Below are positions 58,018-64,000 of a stretch of 64,000 bases of DNA, piece by piece. Both the position numbers and the translations under genes were made by a program. Each line of letters starts with the position of its first letter. The stretch's first letter is position 1. The notes under the pieces are model-generated. The model was not told the DNA's origin, made no database searches, and was given only the letters and a program-made list of their open reading frames with translations. The DNA comes from Mycobacterium sp. ACS4054 (GTDB lineage Bacteria > Actinomycetota > Actinomycetes > Mycobacteriales > Mycobacteriaceae), in NCBI RefSeq assembly GCF_001667275.1, contig NZ_LZHV01000065.1:1-64000 (forward strand), read 5' to 3'.

Positions 58018-59204
58018 GCGGTGGTCCTTTCGATCCGCAGCACGGCGATGTCGTCGGTGAGCCCGCCGTGGGACTGGGCGAGTCCCTGGGCGCCGTCGAT
58101 CAACGCGTCGACGAACTCCGGGCCGGGCTTGTCCGCGTGCGCCCGGGCCAGCTCGAGCAGGCCGTCCTCGCCGAGGCGTTGGTTGCCGCGTCCCGCGTAG
58201 CCCTCGAACAGCCCGTCGGTCAGCAGCAGCAGGCCCTGGCCCGCCGGCAGGTCCATCTCGTAGCGGGGCCAGTCGTCGGCGCGCAGCCCCAGCGCCGGGC
58301 CGCCCGGCGGCTCCACCCATTCGACGGTCCCGTCGCGCTGCAACAGCATCGCCGGGTGGCCGGCGCGGATCGCGGTGATGCGCGGGCCGTCGGCCGGGAT
58401 CTCGAGGGCGAGCACCGTCGCGAAAACCCCTGTGCCCGTTCGCTCGGAGTGCAGCACCCGCTCCAGCTGACGCATCAATTCCACGCCGTGCACGCCGGCG
58501 AAGGTGAGCGCGCGAAACGCGATCCGCAGCGCCGCGCCGAGCGCGGCCTCGTGCGGTCCGTGGCCGGCGACGTCGCCGATCAGGACGTGCACCACCCGGT
58601 CGGGCGTCTGGACGACGTCGTAGAAGTCGCCACAGAGCAACGCATTCTCCCGGCTGGGCCGGTACCGGGCGACGATGTCGACCCCGGGATGGTCCAGCAG
58701 CAGGGGCGAGGGCAGCAGGCCGCGTTCCAGCAGCGCGTTCTCGCGGGCGCGCAGCTGGGTCGCGTGCAGGTCGGCGGCGATCAGCTCGGCGCGCTTGCGC
58801 TCGATCGCGTACAGCAGCGCCCTGCGCAGCATCTCGGGCTCGACGCGGCCCTTGACCAGGTAGTCCTGCGCACCCGCCGCGACCGCGGAGGCCCCGAAGT
58901 ACTCGTCGTTCAGCCCGGTCAGCACGACGATCGGGACGGTGGCATCGCGCTGGGCGATGCGGTCCAGCGCGTCGATGCCGTTGGCGTCGGGCAGGTGCAG
59001 GTCCAGCAGCACGCAGTCGGGGCGGGCGGACGCCAGCTCGCGCTCGGCGTGCGCCATCGACTGCGCCCACACCACCCGGATGTCGGCCAGCGCGTCGGCG
59101 ATCAGTTCCTCCACCAGCAGGGCGTCGGCACGGTCATCCTCGACCAGGAGCAACGACAGGGACTGCCAACTCGCCGCCGGCGTCACGGGAGCGCCCGCGG
59201 GCAT
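58014..59204 (-). CDS. Response regulator with PP2C (RsbU-type) phosphatase output
   Basis: A 396-residue protein. The receiver domain (about 15-135) has LLVEDDRADA and Asp68 in CVLLDLHLPDANG. After a helical linker (about 135-165) comes a PPM/RsbU serine phosphatase domain with metal-site motifs CGDFYDV, GDVAGHG, LLLTDGLFEG and LTDDIAV. Such proteins activate anti-anti-sigma factors by dephosphorylation. No STAS or anti-sigma gene is in the window. ATG 59204 is preferred to TTG 59207. It heads the operon and has its promoter in 59205-59342, a gap that also holds the palindrome CGGTTAACCG (59317-59326). Confidence 0.92.
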   Translation of the reverse strand: MPAGAPVTPAASWQSLSLLLVEDDRADALLVEELIADALADIRVVWAQSMAHAERELASARPDCVLLDLHLPDANGIDALDRIAQRDATVPIVVLTGLNDEYFGASAVAAGAQDYLVKGRVEPEMLRRALLYAIERKRAELIAADLHATQLRARENALLERGLLPSPLLLDHPGVDIVARYRPSRENALLCGDFYDVVQTPDRVVHVLIGDVAGHGPHEAALGAALRIAFRALTFAGVHGVELMRQLERVLHSERTGTGVFATVLALEIPADGPRITAIRAGHPAMLLQRDGTVEWVEPPGGPALGLRADDWPRYEMDLPAGQGLLLLTDGLFEGYAGRGNQRLGEDGLLELARAHADKPGPEFVDALIDGAQGLAQSHGGLTDDIAVLRIERTTA

Positions 59205-59342
59205 CAAATCCCGGTCACCCGTCGACGCGCAAAGGAAGTCGCGCTGTTCACTTCGACCCCCCTGGCTGCGGAACGACCCATCTGGACGACTCTACGGTGG
59301 CCAATCGGCCCGAGAACGGTTAACCGCCGGAGATCCTATAGG

Positions 59343-60512
59343 TCAACGCAGCAACGCCCGCGACATGACCACCCGCTGAATCTGGTTGGTGCCCTCATAG
59401 ATCTGGGTGATCTTGGCGTCGCGCATCATCCGCTCCACCGGGAAGTCGACCGTGTAGCCGGCACCGCCGAAGAGCTGCACCGCGTCGGTGGTCACCTCCA
59501 TCGCCACGTCGGAGGCCCAGCACTTGGACGCCGCGGAGATGAACCCGAGGTTGGATTCGCCGCGCTCGGCGCGGGCGGCCGCGTGGTACACCATCAGCCG
59601 GGCGGACTCGAGCTTCATGGCCATGTCGGCCAGCATGAATTGGACACCCTGGTTGTCGCTGACCGGGCTGCCGAATTGCTTGCGGTCCTTGGTGTAAGCG
59701 ATGGCGGCGTCCAGCGCACCCTGGGCAATGCCGACCGCCTGGGCGCCGATCGTCGGCCGGGTGTGGTCCAGCGTCGCCAGCGCGGTCTTGAAGCCGGTGC
59801 CCGGCTCGCCGATGATCCGGTCCCCCGGGATGCGGCAGTTCTCGAAGTACAGCTCGGTGGTCGGCGAGCCCTTGATGCCGAGCTTGCGCTCCTTCGGGCC
59901 GACGGTGAACCCCTCGTCGTCGGCATGCACCATGAACGACGAGATGCCGTTGGCGCCCTTGTCCGGGTCGGTCACCGCCATGACGGTGTACCAGCTCGAC
60001 TTGCCGCCGTTGGTGATCCAGCACTTGGCGCCGTTGAGGATCCAGTCGTCGCCGTCGGCCTTGGCCCGGGTCCGCATCGAGGCCGCGTCGCTGCCGGCCT
60101 CCCGCTCGCTCAGCGCGTAGGAGGCCATCGCGGTGCCGTCGGCGATCGACGGCAACACCTGCTTCTTGAGCTCGTCGGAGCCGCGCAGGATCAGCCCCAT
60201 GGTGCCCAGCTTGTTCACCGCGGGAATCAGCGACGCCGACGCGTCGACGCGCGCGACCTCCTCGATCACGATGCACGCCGCCACCGAATCGGCGCCCTGG
60301 CCGCCGTACTCCTCCGGGACGTGCACGGCGTTGAAGCCCGACGCGTTCAGCGCCTCCAGCGCCTCGTCCGGGAAGCGCGAGTTCTCGTCCACATCGGCGG
60401 CGTGCGGGGCGATCTCCTTCTCCGCCAGCGCGCGGATCGCCGCCCGCAACTCGTTGTGCTCCTCGGGCAACTGGAACAGATCAAACGTGGGGTCTCCGGC
60501 CCAACCAGCCAT
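59343..60512 (-). CDS. fadE25: Acyl-CoA dehydrogenase FadE25
   Basis: A 389-residue acyl-CoA dehydrogenase, same length as Rv3274c. FAD/substrate motifs are YALSEREAGSDAASMRT and WITNGG, and the catalytic Glu is in IYEGTNQIQR near residue 370. FGGAGYTVDFPVERMMRD is the family C-terminal block. It performs the first step of beta-oxidation, probably for short or branched acyl-CoA. AGAGGAGG precedes ATG 60512; the longer frame to 60572 is not supported. It lies 19 bp downstream of purE on the same strand. Confidence 0.96.
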   Translation of the reverse strand: MAGWAGDPTFDLFQLPEEHNELRAAIRALAEKEIAPHAADVDENSRFPDEALEALNASGFNAVHVPEEYGGQGADSVAACIVIEEVARVDASASLIPAVNKLGTMGLILRGSDELKKQVLPSIADGTAMASYALSEREAGSDAASMRTRAKADGDDWILNGAKCWITNGGKSSWYTVMAVTDPDKGANGISSFMVHADDEGFTVGPKERKLGIKGSPTTELYFENCRIPGDRIIGEPGTGFKTALATLDHTRPTIGAQAVGIAQGALDAAIAYTKDRKQFGSPVSDNQGVQFMLADMAMKLESARLMVYHAAARAERGESNLGFISAASKCWASDVAMEVTTDAVQLFGGAGYTVDFPVERMMRDAKITQIYEGTNQIQRVVMSRALLR

Positions 60513-60531
60513 CCTGGCCTCCTCTTTGCTA

Positions 60532-61050
60532 CTAGCCGGTAACTTTACCCTGGCGCTGCTGCAGCGCCTCATCCTTGGCCCGCACGGCCTCGGCCAGCTG
60601 CTCTTGGAAGTCGGCGATCCGCGCCCGCAGCGCGGGGTCCGACGATCCGAGGATGCGCACGGCGAGCAGGCCCGCGTTGCGGGCGCCGCCGATCGAGACC
60701 GTGGCCACCGGGACGCCCGCCGGCATCTGCACGATCGACAGCAAAGAGTCCAGGCCGTCGAGCCGGCCCAGCGGCACCGGCACCCCGATCACCGGCAGCG
60801 GGGTCGCCGACGCGACCATCCCGGGCAGGTGGGCGGCGCCGCCGGCGCCGGCGATGATCACCTCGAGGCCGCGGCCGGCCGCCCCGCGCGCGTAGTCGAA
60901 CATCACCTGCGGGGTGCGATGCGCCGAGACCACCCGGACCTCGGTCGGGATGTCGAACTCCGCGAGCGCCTCGGCGGCGTCGGCCATCACCGACCAGTCG
61001 CTGTCGCTGCCCATGATCACGCCGACCCTGGGGGTGCTAGTCATGGCCAT
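60532..61050 (-). CDS. purE: N5-carboxyaminoimidazole ribonucleotide mutase
   Basis: A 172-residue class I PurE, Rv3275c orthologue, which converts N5-CAIR to CAIR in purine synthesis. [10 protein letters not shown] (10-19) and VVSAHRTP (about 40-47, catalytic His) are the signature loops, and [12 protein letters not shown] completes the active site. ATG 61050 has GAGGAGA upstream; ATG 61044 is two codons shorter. It follows purK by 15 bp, so the two sequential enzymes are co-transcribed. Confidence 0.97.
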   Translation of the reverse strand: MAMTSTPRVGVIMGSDSDWSVMADAAEALAEFDIPTEVRVVSAHRTPQVMFDYARGAAGRGLEVIIAGAGGAAHLPGMVASATPLPVIGVPVPLGRLDGLDSLLSIVQMPAGVPVATVSIGGARNAGLLAVRILGSSDPALRARIADFQEQLAEAVRAKDEALQQRQGKVTG

Positions 61051-61065
61051 TCATGCCGCTTCTCC

Positions 61066-62319
61066 TCATCGCTTGGGCTCTGCATCGTCGCCGGCATGTG
61101 GATCCCATCCGTCCGACCACTGCCCCTGTGACAACCAGTGTGCCGCGAGCTCGGCACGCTCCCGCAGCGCGGGCAACTCCGCCACGTCGGCGCCGAGGAA
61201 ATTGATGTGCCCGACCTTGCGGCCGGGCCGTTCCTCCTTGCCGTACAGGTGGACCCGGGCGTCGGGCATCCGCGCGAAGAGGTGGTGCAACCGCTCGTCG
61301 ACGCTCATCGCCGGGGCGTCCTTCGCGCCCAGCACGTTGGCCATCACGGTCACCGGCGCGAGGGCGTCGGTGTCGCCGAGCGGATAGTCCAGCACCGCGC
61401 GCACGTGCTGCTCGAACTGGCTGGTGCGCGACCCGTCCATGGTCCAGTGGCCGGAGTTGTGCGGCCGCATCGCCAGCTCGTTGACCAGCAGCTCGCCGTC
61501 GACCGTCTCGAACAGCTCGACCGCGAGCACCCCGACGACGCCGAGCTCGGCGGCCAGCCGCAGCGCCAGCTGCTGGGCCTCGGCGGCCCGCTCGGGCGCC
61601 AGCTCCGGCGCGGGCGCGATCACCTGCACGCAGATCCCGTCCCGCTGGACGGTCTCGACCACCGGCCACGCCGCGCCCTGGCCGAACGGCGACCGGGCCA
61701 CCAGCGCCGACAGCTCGCGGCGCAGGTTCACCTGCTCCTCGGCCATCACCGGCACCCCATCGCCCAGGAAACTGGCCGCGATCTCTCGCGCGTGCGACGG
61801 GTCGCGGGCCATCCGCACCCCGCGGCCGTCGTAACCGCCGCGGACCGCCTTGACCACCACGGGGCCGGCGATGAGCTGCGCGAAGGCGTCCAGTTCGTCG
61901 ACGCTTCGGATCTCGGCGTAGCGGGGCACCGCGGCGCCCAGGGCCTCCATCCGTCGCCGCATGACCAGCTTGTCCTGGGCGTGCACCAGCGCCTGCGGCG
62001 GCGGCGCCACGTTGACGCCCTCGGCGACCAGCTTGTCCAGCAGTTCGGTCGGCACGTGCTCGTGGTCGAACGTCAGCACGGTGGCCCCGGCCGCGACCCG
62101 GCGCAGGTCCTCGAGGTCGGCGTGCGAGCCGATCACCACGTCGGGGGTGACCTGCGCGGCCGACTCGTCGGGCGCGGTGGCCAGCACCCGAAGTGTCTGC
62201 CCCAGCGCGATCGCGGCCTGGTGGGTCATCCGGGCGAGCTGGCCGCCACCGACCATGGCGACCAACGGCGCTGCTGCGGGGGCGCCCCCCGCCGGGGGTG
62301 TACTCGGCACGGCGTTCAT
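61066..62319 (-). CDS. purK: N5-carboxyaminoimidazole ribonucleotide synthetase
   Basis: A 417-residue ATP-grasp enzyme, Rv3276c orthologue, making N5-CAIR from AIR, ATP and bicarbonate. GGGQLARM (24-31) begins the N-terminal domain; VVVKAVRGGYDGRGV is the ATP-grasp lysine loop; VNELAMRPHNSGHWTMDG is the C-terminal catalytic block. The first 18 residues (PSTPPAGGAPAAAP) are a low-complexity tail coded by GC-rich sequence. ATG 62319 touches the hairpin at 62320-62360. It is first in purK-purE and is divergent from the GtrA gene. Confidence 0.96.
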   Translation of the reverse strand: MNAVPSTPPAGGAPAAAPLVAMVGGGQLARMTHQAAIALGQTLRVLATAPDESAAQVTPDVVIGSHADLEDLRRVAAGATVLTFDHEHVPTELLDKLVAEGVNVAPPPQALVHAQDKLVMRRRMEALGAAVPRYAEIRSVDELDAFAQLIAGPVVVKAVRGGYDGRGVRMARDPSHAREIAASFLGDGVPVMAEEQVNLRRELSALVARSPFGQGAAWPVVETVQRDGICVQVIAPAPELAPERAAEAQQLALRLAAELGVVGVLAVELFETVDGELLVNELAMRPHNSGHWTMDGSRTSQFEQHVRAVLDYPLGDTDALAPVTVMANVLGAKDAPAMSVDERLHHLFARMPDARVHLYGKEERPGRKVGHINFLGADVAELPALRERAELAAHWLSQGQWSDGWDPHAGDDAEPKR

Positions 62320-62360
62320 GGTGTCACGGCGCGGGCGGTGTGTTGACCGGCGGTGACACC
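62320..62360. promoter_or_regulatory. Inverted repeat at the purK start
   Basis: GGTGTCAC (62320-62327) and GTGACACC (62353-62360) are exact reverse complements 25 bp apart, directly before the purK ATG. It could be an operator, or a leader hairpin that hides the start region. It is also within 60 bp of the divergent GtrA gene. Confidence 0.4.
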
Positions 62361-62402
62361 GAATCGTTATGTACGATTTTGCGTCGCTTTTGTGTCCGTC
62401 CG

Positions 62403-62408
62403 TACACT
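62403..62408 (+). promoter_or_regulatory. -10 box of the GtrA-family gene
   Basis: TACACT is 8 bases before GTG 62417, with no ribosome site, so a leaderless start is likely. Confidence 0.4.
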
Positions 62409-62416
62409 GACCACTT

Positions 62417-63076
62417 GTGCCCTTCGCCGAAGCCGCAATCGAGCGTATGCCCGGGTTTATTCAGCCCTATTTGCTGCGCCACCACGAACTGATCAAATTC
62501 GCCATCGTCGGCGGCACCACGTTCGTGATCGACTCGGCGATTTTCTACACGCTGAAGCTGACAATTCTGGACCACAAGCCGGTCACCGCGAAGGTCATCG
62601 CCGGCATCGTCGCGGTCATCGCGTCCTACGTGTTGAACCGGGAGTGGAGCTTCCGCGATCGCGGCGGCCGCGAACGTCACCACGAGGCGCTGCTGTTCTT
62701 CGCGTTCAGCGGGGTGGGGGTGCTGCTGTCGATGGCGCCGCTGTGGTTCTCCAGCTACGTCCTGCAGCTGCGCGAGCCGACGGTGTCACTGACCGTGGAG
62801 AACATCGCCGACTTCATCTCCGCCTACATCATCGGCAACCTGCTGCAGATGGCGTTCCGCTTCTGGGCGTTCCGGCGCTGGGTGTTCCCCGACGAGTTCG
62901 CGCGCAACCCCGACAAGGCCCTGGAATCCGCCCTCACCGCCGGCGGCATCGCCGAGATGCTCGAGGACGAGATCGAGGGCGGCAACGTCACGCTGCTGCG
63001 CGCCTGGCGCAACCGGGCCGGCCGGTCGGCTCAGCTGGGCGACTCGTCCGAACCGAGGGTGTCGAAGACTTCGTGA
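62417..63076 (+). CDS. GtrA-family membrane protein, Rv3277 homologue
   Basis: A 219-residue protein with a GtrA-type domain of four membrane helices (about 28-50, 55-75, 92-115 and 130-155). FAIVGGTTFVIDSAIFYTL and VIASYVLNREWSFR are the family motifs. GtrA proteins are thought to move polyprenyl-linked sugars across the membrane or assist glycosyl transfer to the envelope. The C-terminal 50 residues are cytoplasmic and charged. The 3' end overlaps the convergent PH-domain gene by 46 bp. Confidence 0.9.
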   Translation: MPFAEAAIERMPGFIQPYLLRHHELIKFAIVGGTTFVIDSAIFYTLKLTILDHKPVTAKVIAGIVAVIASYVLNREWSFRDRGGRERHHEALLFFAFSGVGVLLSMAPLWFSSYVLQLREPTVSLTVENIADFISAYIIGNLLQMAFRFWAFRRWVFPDEFARNPDKALESALTAGGIAEMLEDEIEGGNVTLLRAWRNRAGRSAQLGDSSEPRVSKTS

Positions 63077-63549
63077 TACAGCAGCGCGTGCACCTCGCGC
63101 AGCCGCGGAATGTCGTAGAACTCCAACGGATCCTGTGACGCCGATTCGATAATCAGCGTCCCGGTGCGAAACATCCGTTCGGTGATCCGGTCGCGGAATT
63201 CCACACTATTGATCCGCGCCAGCGGAATATCGATCCCGGTGCGGGTCAGCACGCCGTGCCGAAACATCACCCGCCGGTTGGTGACGACGAAATGGGTGGT
63301 CAGCCAGGTCAAGAACGGCCACAGCGTCAGCCAGCCGACGATCACCAGCCAGATGCCCCAGATCACCCCGTAGATGATGTTTTTGGCCAGCTGACCCCAA
63401 TGCGTCGAGTTGAGGTACCCGGACCCGAACGACGCGAGCGCGGTGACCAGCAACAGGACCACGACCGGCCAGATCAAGCGCTTCCAGTGCGGGTGGCGGT
63501 GGACGATCACCTGTTCGCCGGCGGCCAGGACATTATCCGGGTAGCTCAC
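63031..63549 (-). CDS. PH-domain membrane protein, Rv3278c homologue
   Basis: A 172-residue protein, same length as Rv3278c. Two membrane helices (about 25-48 and 58-83) precede a bacterial PH (bPH_2/YdbT-type) domain with FVVTNRRVMFRHGVLTRTG and IPLARINSVEFRDRITERMF. The role is unknown; related proteins are envelope stress or lipid-binding factors. I chose GTG 63549 (VSYPDNVLAAGEQV); the frame to 63582 adds a tail unlike the family. It lies 10 bp downstream of birA on the same strand. Confidence 0.9.
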   Translation of the reverse strand: MSYPDNVLAAGEQVIVHRHPHWKRLIWPVVVLLLVTALASFGSGYLNSTHWGQLAKNIIYGVIWGIWLVIVGWLTLWPFLTWLTTHFVVTNRRVMFRHGVLTRTGIDIPLARINSVEFRDRITERMFRTGTLIIESASQDPLEFYDIPRLREVHALLYHEVFDTLGSDESPS

Positions 63550-63559
63550 CCGCCCGAAG

Positions 63560-64000
63560 CTACCGCAAATGCACCACGTCACCGGCCGAAACGACGACGG
63601 TCTGGCCGCCGGCCTCGATGCACAGCCTGCCCTGGTCGTCGACCGCGGTCGCGGCGCCGACGATTTCCTTGCCGCCCGGCAGGTGCGCCCGCACCCGGGT
63701 GCCGACGGTCAGGCTGCGCGCCCGATAGTCGGCGGCCAGCGCCCAGTCGGCCCCGCGTGCGGCGCGCCAGGCCACGATCCGCCGGCCCAGCTCGGACAGC
63801 AACCCGGACACCAGCCGGGTCCGGTCGGGCGCCGGCACGCCCAGGTCGAGCAGCGAGGTGGCCCCGTCAATGCCGGCTGGAGCCTCAAACACGTTGAGCC
63901 CCAGGCCGATCACCACCACCGGCCGCGCCACCTCGGCCAGGATGCCCGCGAGCTTGCCCGGCGGGTCACCCGCCAGCACGTCGTTGGGCCACTTGAGCCC
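63560..64000 (-). CDS. birA: Biotin-protein ligase, C-terminal part
   Basis: A partial gene; its start lies beyond the window. The visible part starts within LKWPNDVLAG, the biotin-binding KWPNDV motif of BirA, then GLGLNVFEAP and the C-terminal SH3-like domain (VGTRVRAHLPGGKEIVGAATAVDDQGRLCI). It attaches biotin to acyl-CoA carboxylases, needed for mycolic acid synthesis. It is the orthologue of Rv3279c. An in-frame GTG at 63979 is inside the motif and is not the true start. Confidence 0.95.
   Translation of the reverse strand, partial: GLKWPNDVLAGDPPGKLAGILAEVARPVVVIGLGLNVFEAPAGIDGATSLLDLGVPAPDRTRLVSGLLSELGRRIVAWRAARGADWALAADYRARSLTVGTRVRAHLPGGKEIVGAATAVDDQGRLCIEAGGQTVVVSAGDVVHLR

Noticed and set aside
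59208-59342. SigF-type promoter for the signalling operon
   Set aside because: GGTTA-like and GGGCCG-like sequences occur but not at convincing spacing or identity.

Overview
The window is high-GC actinobacterial DNA from a slow-growing Mycobacterium, probably of the M. avium complex type. The evidence is near-identity of several products to M. tuberculosis proteins (MtrA, WhiB2, SahH, ManA), gene order matching M. tuberculosis Rv3229c to Rv3279c almost throughout, and short GC-rich interspersed repeats that I associate with this group. Gene names come from recognising sequence and synteny; no database was searched. I see no rRNA, tRNA, insertion sequence, prophage or CRISPR array.

Layout. 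1-7440 is accessory relative to M. tuberculosis: the first codons of a leftward gene, a divergent operon (thiolase, NmrA-like protein, DUF302 protein), an amidohydrolase behind a perfect 24-bp dyad, a small hypothetical, a flavin monooxygenase and an AraC-type regulator. 7492-13824 holds the Rv3230c/desA3 acyl-CoA desaturase pair under a shared operator, an Rv3231c homologue, ppk2, an intact tgs3-like acyltransferase and an Rv3235 homologue. 13830-19323 holds a two-part K+/H+ antiporter, mddA, an unusual tandem HD-GYP/LuxR protein and two unrecognised proteins.

19333-31109 is core: secA1, ribosome hibernation factor, comF-like gene, lpqB-mtrB-mtrA, tmk, sahH and a TetR regulator that ends the alkB-rubA-rubB alkane hydroxylation operon (to 32708). 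32949-48970 holds an amino-acid permease, an FAD oxidoreductase, the mannose-donor genes (manA, an SIS-domain gene, manB, manC), whiB2, F420 biosynthesis (fbiA, fbiB), the mamA DNA methyltransferase, a Nudix hydrolase, and wbbL and rmlD for the rhamnose linker of arabinogalactan. 49070-53810 has lcp1, a TIGR03089-type protein and the metal-efflux pair pacL1-ctpC. 53820-64000 has an alpha/beta hydrolase, a CoA-transferase, a compact three-gene signalling operon (RsbU-type phosphatase, CHASE3 histidine kinase, single-domain response regulator), fadE25, purE/purK, a GtrA protein, a PH-domain protein and the end of birA.

How it fits together. Much of the core serves the cell envelope: linker rhamnose, mannose donors, ligation of arabinogalactan to peptidoglycan, protein export and the MtrAB-LpqB division/wall sensor. 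The flanking and inserted modules concern lipid or hydrophobic substrate oxidation (desaturase, AlkB, monooxygenase, thiolase, FadE25) and signalling. Tight 4-bp stop/start overlaps (ATGA or GTGA) define most operons. Many other genes appear leaderless, with a TANNNT-like -10 box 6-8 bases before the start codon. The most interesting items are the tandem HD-GYP/LuxR fusion, the inserted three-gene signalling operon, a set of 10-4-10 dyad operators near lipid genes, and repeat families seen at more than one locus.
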